Below are positions 1 through 24,115 of a stretch of DNA of 64,000 bases, piece after piece (position 1 is the first letter of the stretch; the number at the start of each line of letters is the position of its first letter). The stretch comes from Liolophura sinensis (taxonomy: Eukaryota; Mollusca; Polyplacophora; Chitonida; Chitonidae), in contig NC_088300.1 of NCBI RefSeq assembly GCF_032854445.1, forward strand, positions 49,283,682-49,347,681. The letters run 5' to 3'. The translations under genes and the position numbers were made by a program. The notes under the pieces were generated by a model. That model ran no database searches. It was not told where the DNA came from and worked only from the letters and a program-made list of their open reading frames with translations.

Positions 1-1460
1 GGTTTAGTATAGGCTCTATTTATACCAGAGTGTGATGCATTCTCTGGCGCCCAAGTGAAGATAAGTGATTCCGTTCATCTGTAATTTCCTTCTTTCTATC
101 CCGTCTTATGGCACATGCAAACAATCTGTCTTGATATGGTTTGACACAACCACTGTCAAGCCAATTAACTGGAGAATAAAACCATAGTTACCTGTAGCTG
201 GCTATATATTCTCTTTCACAACCATTGCCACTCCAATTAACTGGAGAAGAAAACCATATAATTACTTAACTGGGTGTGTCTGATTTTACAGTCACTTTCG
301 TGCATGAAATAAGTGGTGTGTTTATACCTTTCGATACAAACACAGCACACGATAGAGATAACGAAGATCAAATTCTAAACCTTGAATAGTTACGAGAAGA
401 AACAGTTTGTCGCCCCAAACACATATATAGGCCTATGGTTGTTATTTCAAACAATGATTTATTGTGATATCCTGATGATTGTACAAAGACTTCATTTTCC
501 AAAAAAACCAAAGAAAATATTATTTTTCGAAGAATGTACATGAAATCCTTTTTTCGTTCTTCGGGGTGAAAATATATCCAAATGCAGCGCAAAAATACAT
601 TAATTTACATGGCATGTGCGTGTAGATCGCAACACATAAACCATTCTATCCGCACATGAAACTGTAACTATGAAGGGCACTGATCTCTTTCTCGGTCAGA
701 TCGGATAAACCACAAGGTTTTGGGGATGGAGTGAATTCATTGATCTGTATATACAGTTGTTGCATTAGAAAACACTTAATTTGTGCAGGTGATGGACATA
801 TATAGGCCTACAGTTAAGGAAAGGTATATATTGCTCACGGAAAAAGAAACAGACTTTGAGCAAAGTTTTGTCTTAGCAACCATGTGAAAGACGTCATGGA
901 ATGGCCTCCCTTGGTACGTGGCCTGGAAATTATTATACTCAGGTGAAATTAATATAACTATAATGACAAAGAGGTATAGTGTGTCCCATTTTCCTGGGAA
1001 CCCATGCAACATTTAAAAGAAAATAATTCTGGCTTGTATGCTGATAAAGTACGTAGGCTTTTCCATTACCCCCCCCCCCCCCCTCCTCCCCCAACAGACT
1101 TAAAACCTTAACGCATGCATTGGATGTGTAGAGTGTTATGTATACTTGTTATGTTTGTCTGATATAAACAGTTGTTTTATAGTTGTCCGTTATATAGGAA
1201 GCTTGGCTCGTTTTCCCCTAATTCATATATATTTGTGTATACCCTTTTTGTAGTGGTCTAGACAGGCGTACATTTCAAACCACATGGTTCAAAGCGCATA
1301 CGCTCTCTGGCAAGCCGAATTTTAGAACGGAAGCTTTGAACATATGCTATAAATATACCGTGCATGTCTGGAAACCTGTTATATGCCCAAGAATATCATG
1401 CAATGCGAGTTTCATTCTTAATTGAGATACCCTCTACATTGTTTTATTGAATAGACATGT
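1..1460. other. Non-coding stretch, no gene recognised
   Basis: AT-rich DNA with only short open frames that have no codon bias, splice sites or similarity I recognise. The one distinct feature is a C-tract of about 15 bases from position 1071 followed by CT-rich sequence to about 1092. A G-run at 1462-1474 abuts the SINE that follows. Confidence 0.5.
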
Positions 1461-1474
1461 TGGGGGGGGGGGGG

Positions 1475-1640
1475 TCCCTCCGTGGCCGAGGTGATTAGCG
1501 TGCAGCCGCGGCGCAATGATTTGGAGCCTATCACCAACGGATGGTCGCTCTGCCCGATTTCCTCACACCATAATGCAGGCGGCCGTCGTATAAGTGAAAT
1601 ATCCTTGAGTGCGGAGTAAAACGCTAAACAAATAAATAAT
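1475..1640 (+). mobile_element. tRNA-derived SINE, family 1, internally deleted
   Basis: The head 'tccctccgtggccgaggtg' matches the tRNA-like 5' end of the other family-1 SINEs. The sequence ends in the family tail 'cgtcgtataagtgaaatat' and an (AAAT)n-like A-rich tail. The middle of the element (the part with 'gaggaagccagcatgagctgg' in other copies) is missing, so the copy is shorter than the full-length ones of about 260 bp. A run of 13 G lies directly upstream of the head. Confidence 0.75.
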
Positions 1641-2109
1641 CAGTCGTGGTCACGCTTTATATAAACTGTTGGAGGTCAATCAGACATGGTTTGAAATTCC
1701 AACAAGGACACACGCACAGGTATATACCACACCAAATCATATCATATCAGATCTATGGCATACTCTTCTCAAATGCTGACTCAAGTAGTATTTAAGCTGT
1801 TTTCAAGATGTTCGATGTATATATCAGTGTAAACGGGGTGCCATGTTTCTCCATCAAGGAAATCTTAACTATATGTTACATAATGCCATAATTTTGTATA
1901 TACGCACTACCCTCAAGATATTACTGTTAGGTATTTATATTACGAGGGAAATATTCGCATACATGCATGGTATTGTTGACTGTTATATGTATCTACTAAT
2001 ACCAACGTGAAATGTTTTTGTTTGAATAAAGAATATTCAAAACTACTGAAAGTGTCCATGTGAAAGAACAGCGTGCACGTGAGTACATGAAGAAGACGAG
2101 ATGAAGACT

Positions 2110-5100
2110 GTTCTGTATTATCATATTTCATGATAATTGCAAACCAAGAATACAAAGTGATGAGGACAGTTGTAAGTCTATCTGTATTATCATGTTCCAC
2201 AACCGATTGAAAGGGAAGAATCCAAAGTGATGTGGACAGTTGTAAGTCTGTCTGTATTATCATGTTCCACAACCGATTGAATGGGAAGAACCCAAAGTGA
2301 TGTGGACAGTTGTAAGTCTATCTGTATTATCCTGTTCAATAACCGACTGAAAGGGAAGAATCCAAAGTGATATGGACAGTGGTAAGTCTATCTGTATTAT
2401 CATGTTCAATAACAGACTGAATGGGAAGAATCCAAAGTGATGTGGACAGTTGTAAGTCTATCTGTATTATCCTGTTCAATAACCGACTGAATGGGAAGAA
2501 TCCAAAGTGATGTGGACAGTTGTAAGTCTGTCTGTATTATCATGTTCCACAACCGATTGAAAGGGAAGAATCCAAAGTGATGTGGACAGTTGTAAGTCTA
2601 TCTGTATTATCATGTTCAATAACCGACTGAATGGGAAGAATCCAAAGTGATGTGGACAGTTGTAAGTCTATCTGTATTATCATGTTCAATAACCGACTGA
2701 AAGGGGAAGAATCCAAAGTGATGTGGACAGTTTGTAAGTCTATCTGTATTATCATGTTCAATAACCGACTGGAATGGGAAGAATCCAAAGTGATGTGGAC
2801 AGTTGTAATTCTATCTGTATTATCATGTTCCACAACCGACTGAATGGGAAGAATCCAAAGTGATGAGGACAGTTGTAATTCTGTCTGTATTATCATGTTC
2901 AATAACCGACTGAATGGGAAGAATCCAAAGTGATGAGGACAGTTGTAAGTCTATCTGTATTATCATGTTCAATAACAGACTGAATGGGAAGAATCCAAAG
3001 TGATGTGGACAGTGGTAAGTCTATCTGTATTATCATGTTCAATAACCGACTGAATGGGAAGAATCCAAAGTGATATGGACAGTTTGTAATTCTATCTGTA
3101 TTATCATGTTCAATAACAGACTGAATGGGAAGAATCCAAAGTGATGTGGACAGTGGTAAGTCTATCTGTATTGTCATGTTCCACAACCGATAGAATGGGG
3201 AAGAATCCAAAGTGATGAGGACAGTTGTAATTCTATCTGTATTATCATGTTCCACAACCGACTGAATGGGAAGAATCCAAAGTGATGTGGACTGTGGTAA
3301 GCCAATCTGTATTATCATGTTCAATAACCGATTGAAAGGGAAGAATCCAAAGTGATGAGGACAGTGGTAAGTCTATCTGTATTATCATGTTCCACAACCG
3401 ACTGAATGGGAAAGAATCCAAAGTGATGTGGACAGTTGTAAGTCTATCTGTATTATCATGTTCAATAACAGACTGAATGGGAAGAATCCAAAGTGATGTG
3501 GACAGTTGTAAGTCTATCTGTATTATCATGTTCAATAACCGACTGAATTGGAAGAATCCAAAGTGATGAGGACAGTGGTAAGTCTATCTGTATTATCATG
3601 TTCAATAACCGACTGAATGGGAAGAATCAAAGTGATGTGGACAGTTGTAAGTCTATCTGTATTATCATGTTCAATAACCGACTGAATGGGAAGAATCCAA
3701 AGTGATGTGGACAGTGGTAAGTCTATCTGTATTATCATGTTCAATAACCGACTGAATGGAAAGAATCCAAAGTGATGTGGACAGTTGTAAGTCTATCTGT
3801 ATTATCATGTTCAATAACCGACTGAAAGGGAAGAATCCAAAGTGATGTGGACAGTTGTAAGTCTATCTGTATTATCCTGTTCAATAACCGACTGAATGGG
3901 AAGAATCCAAAGTGATGTGGACAGTGGTAAGTCTATCTGTATTATCATGTTCAATAACCGACTGAATGGGAAGAATACAAAGTTTGATTTTTTTTTTTTT
4001 TTTTTTTGATTGGTGTTTTACGCCGTACTCAAGAATATTTCACTTATACGACGGCGGCCAGCATTATGGTGGGTGGAAACCGGGCAGAGCCCGGCGGAAA
4101 CCCACGACCATCCACAGGTTGCTGGCAGACCTTCCCACGTACGGCCGGAGAGGAAGCCAGCATGAGCTGGTCTTGAACTCACAGCGACCGCATTGGTGAG
4201 AGGCTTCTGGGTCACTACGCTGCGCTAGCGCGCTAACCGACTGAGCCACGGAGGCCCCAGAATACAAAGTGATGTGGACAGTTGTAAGTCTATCTGTATT
4301 ATCCTGTTCAATAACCGACTGAATGGGAAGAATCCAAAGTGATGTGACAGTTGTAAGTCTATCTGTATTATCATGTTCAATAACCGGCTGAATGGGAAGA
4401 ATCCAAAGTGACGAGGACAGTGGTAAGTCTATCTGTATTATCATGTTCAATAACCGGCTGAATGGGAAGAATCCAAAGTGACGAGGACAGTGGTAAGTCT
4501 ATCTGTATTATCATGTTCAATACCGGACTGAATGGGAAGAATCCAAAGTGATGTGGACAGTGGTAAGTCTATCTGTATTATCATGTTCAATAACCGGCTG
4601 AATGGGAAGAATCCAAAGTGATGTGGACAGTTGTAAGTCTATCTGTATTATCATGTTCAATAACCGGCTGAATGGGAAGAATCCAAAGTGATGTGGACAT
4701 TTGTAAGTCTATCTGTATTATCATGTTCAATGACCGGCTGAATGGGAAGAATCCAAAGTGATGTGGACAGTGGTAAGTCTATCTGTATTATCATGTTCAA
4801 TAAACCGGCTGAATGGGAAGAATCCAAAGTGACGAGGACAGTGGTAAGTCTATCTGTATTATCATGTTCAATAACCGACTGAATGGGAAGAATCCAAAGT
4901 GATGTGGACAGTGGTAAGTCTTATCTGTATTATCATGTTCAATAACCGGCTGAATGGGAAGAATCCAAAGTGATGTGGACAGTTGTAAGTCTATCTGTAT
5001 TATCATGTTCAATAACCGACTGAATGGGAAGAATCCAAAGTGATGTGGACAGTTGTAAGTCTATCTGTATTATCCTGTTCAATACCGACTGGAATGGGAA

Positions 5101-5655
5101 GAATCCAAAGTGACGAGGACAGTGGTAAGTCTATCTGTATTATCATGTTCAATAACCGACTGAATGGGAAGAATCCAAAGTGATGTGGACAGTGGTAAGT
5201 CTATCTGTATTATCATGTTCAATAACCGACTGAATGGGAAGAATCCAAAGTGATGTGGACAGTTGTAAGTCTATCTGTATTATCATGTTCAATAACCGAC
5301 TGAATGGGAAGAATCCAAAGTGATGTGGACAGTGGTAAGTCTGTCTGTAATTATCATGTTCAATAACCGACTGAATGGGAAGAATCCAAAGTAATGAGGA
5401 CAGTTGTAAGTCTATCTGTATTATCATGTCCACAACCGACTGAATGGGAAGAATCCAAGTGATGTGGACAGTTGTAAGTCTATCTGTATTATCATGTTCA
5501 ATAACCGACTGATGGGAAAGAATCCAAAGTGATGTGGACAGTTGTAAGTCTATCTGTATTATCATGTTCAATAACCGCCTGAAAGGGAAGAATCCAAAGT
5601 GATGTGGACAGTTGTAATTCTATCTGTATTATCATTTTCCACAACCCACTGAAAG
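2110..5655. repeat. 70-bp tandem satellite, about 46 units
   Basis: A unit of 70 bp, including 'ctgtattatcatgttcaata' and 'gaatgggaagaatccaaag', is repeated head to tail with a few substitutions and rare 1-bp indels. The leftmost copy (from about 2110) and the rightmost (to about 5655) are degenerate, as expected at array edges. A SINE (3984-4258) splits the array. Because 70 is not a multiple of 3, long open frames appear on both strands with a 210-bp protein period; they are artefacts of periodicity. Single-base variants such as 'gttgtaag' versus 'gtggtaag' and 'caataac' versus 'cacaacc' recur and may define higher-order blocks. Confidence 0.95.
3984..4258 (-). mobile_element. Full-length family-1 SINE inserted in the satellite, with TSD
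   Basis: On the minus strand the element starts 'ggggcctccgtggctcagtc' (tRNA-like A box TGGCTCAGTCGG). It continues through a B-box-like 'gagttcaagacc' to the family 3' end and an A-rich tail, seen here as the T-run at about 3988-4007. The flanks are a 12-bp direct repeat, AGAATACAAAGT, at 3972-3983 and 4259-4270. The surrounding satellite units read AGAATCCAAAGT, so the shared variant base confirms a target-site duplication. The insertion postdates the array. This is the reference full-length copy in the window. Confidence 0.92.
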
Positions 5656-6162
5656 CCAAGAGGCCAGCCCTCTTCTGCATCCATGCTTTCATATATGACT
5701 CGTGTTTGACTCACAAATTATTTTGGTCACTACAACATGGGGATCAAAACCGGTGCAGCGACGACAGTGTGTGAATAGTTGTCAACTTGTCACATGTAAC
5801 AGGCGAAATCCGCGGGTTTTTTTTGACAAGGTGTGTGATCACTTCCGATGTAGGACAGAGAAACTCTTGTCCCACTGCTCTCAATGTTCCCGAGGCCTTG
5901 GTGGTAGTAAATCGTTGGTGACGATTGTGGGGCCGTTTGGGCTGCCTTACGTTCGATGAAAGGCGTCTGTTTTGCACCAAAATGACATACTTCAGTACGT
6001 CACACAAGGAAAATATGGTCCGTATATACTAGCTAACTTGACAAAGGTGGCTCTTATACCCTTACCCAGCTTCCCTAAAACTAACGGTTGTAGTATAAGT
6101 AAAAAATGATGGAGTATGGCGTTCAGTTTTACATGCTTGGGCAGTTTTTATTTATTTATTCA

Positions 6163-6262
6163 TTTTATGGATATTTTACGCCGTACCAGTATTATAATGG
6201 GAGGAAACCCACGACCGTCCAGCAGGTTGCTGACAGACCTTCCCATGTACGACCGGAGAGGG
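6163..6262 (-). mobile_element. Family-1 SINE fragment
   Basis: Contains 'ttttacgccgtaccagtatt', 'aacccacgaccgtcc', 'caggttgctgacagacct' and 'tcccatgtacgaccggagag' in the same order as the full-length minus-strand copies. The tRNA-like head is absent and a segment has been deleted after the first motif. Confidence 0.75.
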
Positions 6263-9200
6263 CAGTTTTTCGGACTTGTAACAGTTGTCTGAACCGTTGG
6301 TCTTCGTGTTAATTTGATTCCCGATGTAGGCCTAATTCTATAATGGGAATAGACTCCGTTGTTCTTGATTAAATATCTCACGTTACTGTTACGTCGTTTA
6401 AAATTAAGACTAACCACTCATTCGCCTCCAAATAATACAAATGCAAAATCAGGAATGAATAAGTTTCCACGGCTTGTGATTTTTTTTACTTGATCTGTCC
6501 CCCTTACTATCCATAATTTTTTGCAGTCCATTGCATACATTTGACCCACTGCCCAGATGAGTGGTGAATGTCATCAGTAAAATATGGGGAGGATTAAAAA
6601 CTGCAGTCTGGTAAGCAAATCCATTTTTGGAAAACACAGAGTAAAGAAATGTCAGATATGATTATGATGTAATTCCATTGAAACCTTAGGGTGAATAAAA
6701 CAAAGATATACTAATCTTGAATTTGAGACTAAAATATGGAGAACAAATTTTATGGAAAAAAGACAGCAAATATTTTTGGTCTTGGTATTGTTTTATTTAT
6801 ATCATGTAGTCTAGCCTTTTGTCACAAAGATATGTACAGTGTGTGTAGACAGGCAAGAAATACATACTGTGTATTTACAAAAATTGTTCAGGTTATTTCA
6901 CTATGAACAGATGTACAGAATGGAGTTCCAAATTGCATGCCCACAAAATAGAATTTAAACAAAAATTCCAGGGTTTAATACATCACCAATGCCCTATTGG
7001 CTGTCAGTTTAGCTCCACACCTGGAAAACAGCTGTACAAAGAGAAGGTTGTAAATAATTCCGTCGTTAAATATGTCAAAGAGTGGCTGTGACATCCTAGA
7101 GCAGACTGTCTTGGTGTAATAGTAATTACACCTTGGCTACATCTTCTTTACCATGTTTGCGCAGTGTCTGAGGATTTTTCCATCTGAGATGACACGATCA
7201 GTTACAGAGAAGGGATCTATTTTTCATAAATATCTTTATCAGTGCCAACCTTAATATTTTACCTCTATACTCAAACTGTCACTTGCAGATTTTAAGTTAA
7301 CAGGTACACGTATGTTGACATAAATTTAAACCTGTTTGACCGAGTGATATATTTGAAAACTATAGAAACATGCCATGTTGGAAATAACAATATTGTCTTG
7401 ATCTCCCTCAAGAAATCAACTTATTAAGACTATTATATTTCATCACTGCTTTTGCTCAGTAAAATCACACTCCAAATGACAGATTCTAGCTCAAGCACAG
7501 AAGGCATTGATTTACTGTAATTCTGGAGAAAACAAATGGATACTGCCTGTGGTCGAGTTTCCCACACAATCAAACCTCCTGCATAATTAATAACTATGGA
7601 AAACAGGTCTAAACAAGTGAACAATGGTGGTTTTCACCATCAATCCAGTAGCACTAGTCCCCATTCCCAGACAAAGGTAATCGAAAATCTATTAAACAAA
7701 ACTTACTGGACTATCTCAAGGCCATGGAAAAATAAGAGGTTTTCGAGAATATGCAAGTACATGTATACATATGCAAAAATATGTACACTGAGACCTTTAG
7801 ATGGGTACACAGAGACTTCATATTTGTACACAGAACATGGAGAGTTTAGTTGTTGGGTGCTATGTGTGTACATAGTGTAAGGGGAAAAAGGAAAGCAGGG
7901 TATAACAAGGGTGTTGTTAACTCTATAGAAGAGCTACCTGTTCATATAATATAAATATGTCTCTCAAACAGCCTACCGATACATTTCGTTCCAAACAATG
8001 TTCTTTCTCCACAATATAAACGCTATATACAAGAATCGACAGACAATAATTCTGAACTGTATGTCAACAAATCTGTGTTAAGTACAATGTTAAACTGTCT
8101 AAATCAGCAAACATAGCTTTATAAGACCCAAACTAATGATTTTTTTTTCTTAAATATACATTATATGCAAGGATAGCTTTTCATGCGCAAAGAGCTTGAA
8201 CATCTTGCCTTGATAAGGTACATGAACATGTGGTCATGCCAAATAAATATGGAAGTTAGAAAATCCATTATGCTATCTGACACCTACATTTAAAAGAAGA
8301 AAGAAATAACCCACATGAATGACATCAGAACTAACCCAAGATATTTCAAACCACTGTTTGCTTGAATTCTTCATGATATGTTTTCAGATTTGTTGTAGAA
8401 ATGCATCCATCAAAGCATAAAAGATACCCCGAAGCTGGTTGCCATCATTAACTTTACAGAATTCTGACCACACAATCTGCTATAGATCTACAAGATGAAG
8501 AGTCAACATTTCATGCAACATTCAAGCAAATGTCCACTACTCATTAACTTTGTGACGATGGTTTTAACAAGTTCTATAAACAAGGATAACTCAACATTTA
8601 CATCACAACTTCCCTACCATTGCCTTAGTTCATTTAGAACACCAAACCCAGCTGGTGAGGTGTGTTCCACAATAAACACAATTACCACGAGTGACAACTG
8701 GTCAGCTTAAGAGATGTATATAATTTACCACTTGTTCCAAGGCAAGGAAACAATCACCATGTGCCAACAGAATATTGGTATAAAACTGGCTGTGCCAAAA
8801 CTTTGAACAAGAGATTCTTCACATCTTCCACAAAACATGGGTGGGATGAGGAAACTCTTTTTGCCCTTTCACATCTAATTTCCATCTGGAATACAAGAGA
8901 AAATAAGAAAATGAACAATAAGTGAATGCAGCTGATTATGTTCTGGATTAAGATTGGCACACAGGTACACCAGTTCAATCTAATAGGATTTTCATTTCCC
9001 TGTTGTTAAAATAAAAAAAAGCACATCTGACACTTATCATGCATCAAAGTGTGACAAAGTTTAAGTGTAATGATGTTAGTACAGAAAGGTTATTAAAACA
9101 TTGTTAAACAGAAGGTCAATCAACTGACATGAATACATGCAGCACATATAAGATGAGTATCAACAGTCATTCTGCAATATTTTGCTGCGCTGAAATTCAG

Positions 9201-10412
9201 CAAAATTAATTGAGATTGAGTCCAAAAAAGTCAAAATATACAATTCTTCTGTAACATTTATATATGACCAAAGCCAGCCAGCAAACAATTATCTAGTTTT
9301 GGCATTTTAGGAGGCATTTCACAGTCTTGCTAAGTGTTCACAGAGCCATGTGCATGTTACTACAACAGCAATAACAAACCTGCAGAACTGGTTGCTATAG
9401 TAACATCTGACTCGGTTTTGTAAAAGGACTGCTATAAATACCATCAGTATAGGCAGTGTTTGTCAGTAATTAAAGCTTTGCGCCTGGTTCTACAAAGCTA
9501 TAATATGCTATTGATTGTAACAACCTTGGTAATATGTGTCTTTGGGCTTTGTTAAATGAGTAGTCTCAATCAACTTAAAGTAAATGACTTGAAATTTTGT
9601 CCAAGAAAACTGCATTTTTAGAGGCAAATAAATTTTGCAAAATATTACCTATGGGGCTGAAACTTACACTTTTTTTCCAGTAAGATATCACCCTACATGT
9701 ACCTTTCCACAAACCTGTAATCACCTTTCAAATGTCAACACAATTCTCAAATTCAGGCAAAATGAGCAACATAAAAACTGGTAAATTATTGGGTCATTTG
9801 CCATAATCTATGATAGCTTTGTACAATAGGACCGAGTAATCAATGAATGAGAAATTAGTAGTTTTAGGCCAAGGCAGGATGCCAGCTTAAAGACGAAGAA
9901 ATTGGGAATAATACCACGAAAACTTTGTCGCTGGAGTTCAAAATCTTAAAGGATACATGAAATGTTATTCTCAAATAAAGATTATGATTTTAAGGGAAAT
10001 GAAGATAATAATGTCACAGAAAATGAAACTGTTTGGATTTCTGAGGCAGTCCCTTTATTTCTTGCCCATTTTCTGTGAACGACAGAAAAGTATGGGAAAT
10101 GACGTCGTTAATTTACTGGTAATGCAGGACCAGCATTATAGGTCAAGTGATGGTATGTGCTAAATAGGTTAGCCCATGATTGATGCGAACTACACAACAT
10201 TGTATCTCTACTTCAGCTTGATGCAATCTCGTGTAGTCCTTGTCAATCATGGGTTTACCTCTACATGGTGTTACTCTATTTGCAACTCTACCAAATTAGA
10301 AAGCTTAGTTATGTAAAGATTAGGAGGAAATAGCGGATCACTCTGGGTTATCAAAATTGTACTGCTGATTATTACACTTAACAAAGTATTCCACTACGCA
10401 CTAAATAGAGCT

Positions 10413-10418
10413 TTTATT
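10413..10418 (-). promoter_or_regulatory. Candidate YIPF3 polyadenylation signal (AATAAA)
   Basis: On the minus strand the sequence reads 'gaataaataaaagctc', giving AATAAA about 515 nt downstream of the YIPF3 stop codon. It lies beyond a SINE that occupies the proximal 3' region. Further sites downstream cannot be excluded. Confidence 0.3.
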
Positions 10419-10554
10419 TATTCATTTTTTTTTTCAGTCTTTTGTTTTCAGGTAACATAAGTTTACTTCTGTGGAAAAACTTCAATTTAAGACGTCATCA
10501 TACTGAGAGCTATTTCCTATTTTTCACTGAGCAACATGATTTACTGTTACTTTA

Positions 10555-10880
10555 AAATTTTTCATTTACACAATGGTGGTGAGATTCACGGGTGGAATAA
10601 ACCAGAGTACCCAGGGTAAGTCATGCAAATGTGGCGAGTTTAGGAACTTTGCCACACTATACTGGTGGAAGATGAGTGGTCTTCAATGAATGTTTGGCTG
10701 CTCAAATGACTACAAAGAGCTTTGTTGGTTGTTAAATGTCAATAAGGCACCAAAAACTGTGACAATAGGGGAATCCAAAAAGTCCTTGCCAAAGGCTGGA
10801 ATTGAACCTGTTCCTTGCTTGTCTTTGTCACTGAATGGCAATCACCTTAACCAATCGACCACAGCACTTTCCAATGTATT
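10555..10880 (-). mobile_element. tRNA-derived SINE, family 3, in the YIPF3 3' region
   Basis: The minus strand begins with a well-preserved RNA polymerase III promoter: A box TGGTCGATTGG and B box GGTTCAATTCC. The body ends in 'ccaccattgtgtaaatg'-type sequence, related to the 3' end of family 1. The head lies about 55 bp downstream of the YIPF3 stop codon in the same orientation as that gene, so the element is probably transcribed as part of the YIPF3 3' untranslated region. Confidence 0.7.
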
Positions 10881-10932
10881 TGTAATGTACAAATCAACAG
10901 TTGTTTATCTGAAAGTCCTGACCTTTGTGTAT

Positions 10933-21846
<10,914 letters not shown>

Positions 21847-22845
21847 GTTTGCTGCCGTGTAACTTTGGGATGAACTCATTTAAAAATAGTTCAAGATATG
21901 TGGATAACGGACTTTCTGGCACATTGAGCATCTGACATTAGGCTGACGATCACATAGGGATGTATAATGTTGGCTCTTACATACCCAGAATAAATCAACT
22001 TAGAACATATTTATCAGCTGTTTCTTTCTTTTTCTTCTCGTTCATTGCCATCTAATATATACGTACGGTAATTTAGAAAATTCTAGAAAAATGAATTCTG
22101 TTGATATACTTTCAGGTTAATAACAATTGAATCTTCACATCAAATACCAGTCAAACAAAATAATTGTCAAGGAAAAAGTACCAAGTGTTTTTCACTTTTG
22201 TAACTAAGTTTGAAAATTCTCTCCAGTCTGCTAACGTGATATCTTGCATTGTATCCTACACTTAAACGCAAAAATCTAACTTGATCAGATTTATCATTAT
22301 TATGTTTAAAATGTTAATGTGACGTGACTGAATCAGTGTTCAGACCAGCCATAGCAAATAATAAATGATGTTGCATGATCCAGCAAATTCATGATATCTT
22401 TCACTCAGGCTTAATTGGATACAGCATTCAATCAGGAGGTTTGTCTGGTAGGCCTATGCTTGATGTGGGTCGGTTTCCTCTAGTCTAGCTGTACTTTGTT
22501 TCCTAATCAGACTGTATACCTGACTGTTTTCATATCAGTAGGCCCGTATAGTTTATCGTATGTGAAATATTCAGGAGAAGCCCGAAACACAAAACCTAAA
22601 TCAAACTTTGAAGACAAAAAAGTGTTGACTTCCAAATTCAGTGAGAAACTTGGTTGATGCTGCTATAAATGTACTGTTCAAATACCACAGGCTGTCTGTT
22701 ATCAGTTTCTTTTCACTGAGAGTGTTTTATTTACAGACATACCTTAATAACAATTTATGGTGTGTATCTAATTTTATTGAATTTGAATCAATCTTTGATG
22801 TGTTTTGATGTGGCTTCATTGAGCATTGTTTCAGTCATCCCTGTA

Positions 22846-23130
22846 GGTAAGTATGCTTGGGGTTTAACGTTGTACTTAGCAATTTTTCAGTCATATGACG
22901 ACGAGAAGTCATTAGGCATGTGTACATACACTGTCTTCTTGTGGCATGGCGAGTCCATCCGTCAAAGTATCATGCTGAAGACACCAGACATGACACCCCA
23001 CCCCTTCACAATATAATGACACTCAGCCACCAGTGCTGGTCCTTGCTCTAACCTCTCATTGCTGAGCACCAACAGAGGCAGCAGCAAGTAGGCTTACCAT
23101 TTTTAAGTCTAATTTGGTGTGACCCAACCC
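22846..23130 (-). mobile_element. tRNA-derived SINE, family 2
   Basis: Aligns by eye along its length with 16580-16948: 'gcttggggtttaacgttgta', 'tcatgctgaagacaccagac', 'ccttgctctaacctctcatt' and 'gtgacccaacccgggttt'. The tRNA-like head at the right end is degraded. Confidence 0.7.
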
Positions 23131-24115
23131 GGGTTTAAAGATGCTTGCATTTTATATAGCTACACTGTAAACTGGACACACAAGATGCTGGTTCAATCCC
23201 AGTGTTAGACCTTGAACGCCGGACACTTCTCATTATGGTGCATTATTGGCATTTCTCAGCCAGACAGATTTGGAAATTCTTGTTTACAATGTATGTTGGA
23301 ATGTTACATATCTCTCATGATAATGCGTGAAATGCTAATTCTGCACATAACTCACATTTCTTCATCTCTAAGGCTGTCAGTGCATTGTCTGTATCCACAG
23401 TTAATTAGCCATCCACAGTGCTTGTCAAGCCAATTAGTCTGGTCTTACATGAAGCTCAACACAGATCTCTTTCCTCATGCCAATATGGCATACACCTTGA
23501 ATTCCCTTGTAGGTGAGAACCTGAGTGTCACTGAGTGTGAGTTTGTCAGTAAGCGAATTGCTTAAGGCCAAATGTTGTCCCCCCACCCAAGTATAAAACT
23601 GACATACAAGTAAAATTCTGTAGTATATACACCAATCAAATGAATGTATAAATAAAGTTTTAAGCAGCATGCTGTCATTTATTCTCATATGTCTGAACTC
23701 AATCACTACATGATTAAAGCTATAATTATACATATTCCAAACCATTAAAATTTATACCTTTCTGCAGTTTTACAAACACTACAACCTGCTGCTGCCAAAT
23801 ATTACAAAGTACATTAACCACAGTTGACCGACTGACATTTAAATATTGACATTTATTCATATATGTACACAGCAGACTTATAGGTAATAAAAGGTTTATA
23901 TGAACTGAGCATTCTATATAACACATGTAACCCAAAACAACTATTATTAACTAGGGTGTACTAAATCCTAAGTTAAGACATTTTGAACAATTAAACATTG
24001 CCGATGTTTAATGATCACGGAGCAATCTTTAACGCCCGGGGTCACAAAGCGATCTTAAACTTAAGTAAAAATTTCAGTCATTAAAATTGGTATGTTCCTC
24101 TCATATTTGTTTTAT

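Larger units (their letters stand above)
5656..10554. other. Gene-poor stretch left of YIPF3
   Basis: I find no gene here that I can support. A slightly GC-richer patch at 5700-6000 adjoins the end of the satellite, with an open frame on each strand but no recognisable protein. A SINE remnant lies at 6163-6262. The part from about 7.4 to 10.5 kb may include the 3' untranslated region of YIPF3, which is transcribed leftwards, but no polyadenylation site can be fixed from sequence alone. Confidence 0.4.

Noticed and set aside
2540-5571. Long open frames with repeated SLWILPIQSVIEHDNT-type peptides
   Set aside because: They come from the 70-bp satellite read through three frames; they appear on both strands and have no start context, splice sites or non-repeat extension.
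5744-6007. 87-codon minus-strand frame beside the satellite
   Set aside because: Open on both strands in a GC-richer patch, and neither product is recognisable.
7596-7676. Possible first exon encoding MENRSKQVNNGGFHHQ before a 'gtaatc' donor
   Set aside because: No downstream exon, no recognisable protein, and a weak donor. It would also converge on YIPF3 with no room for a recognised gene.
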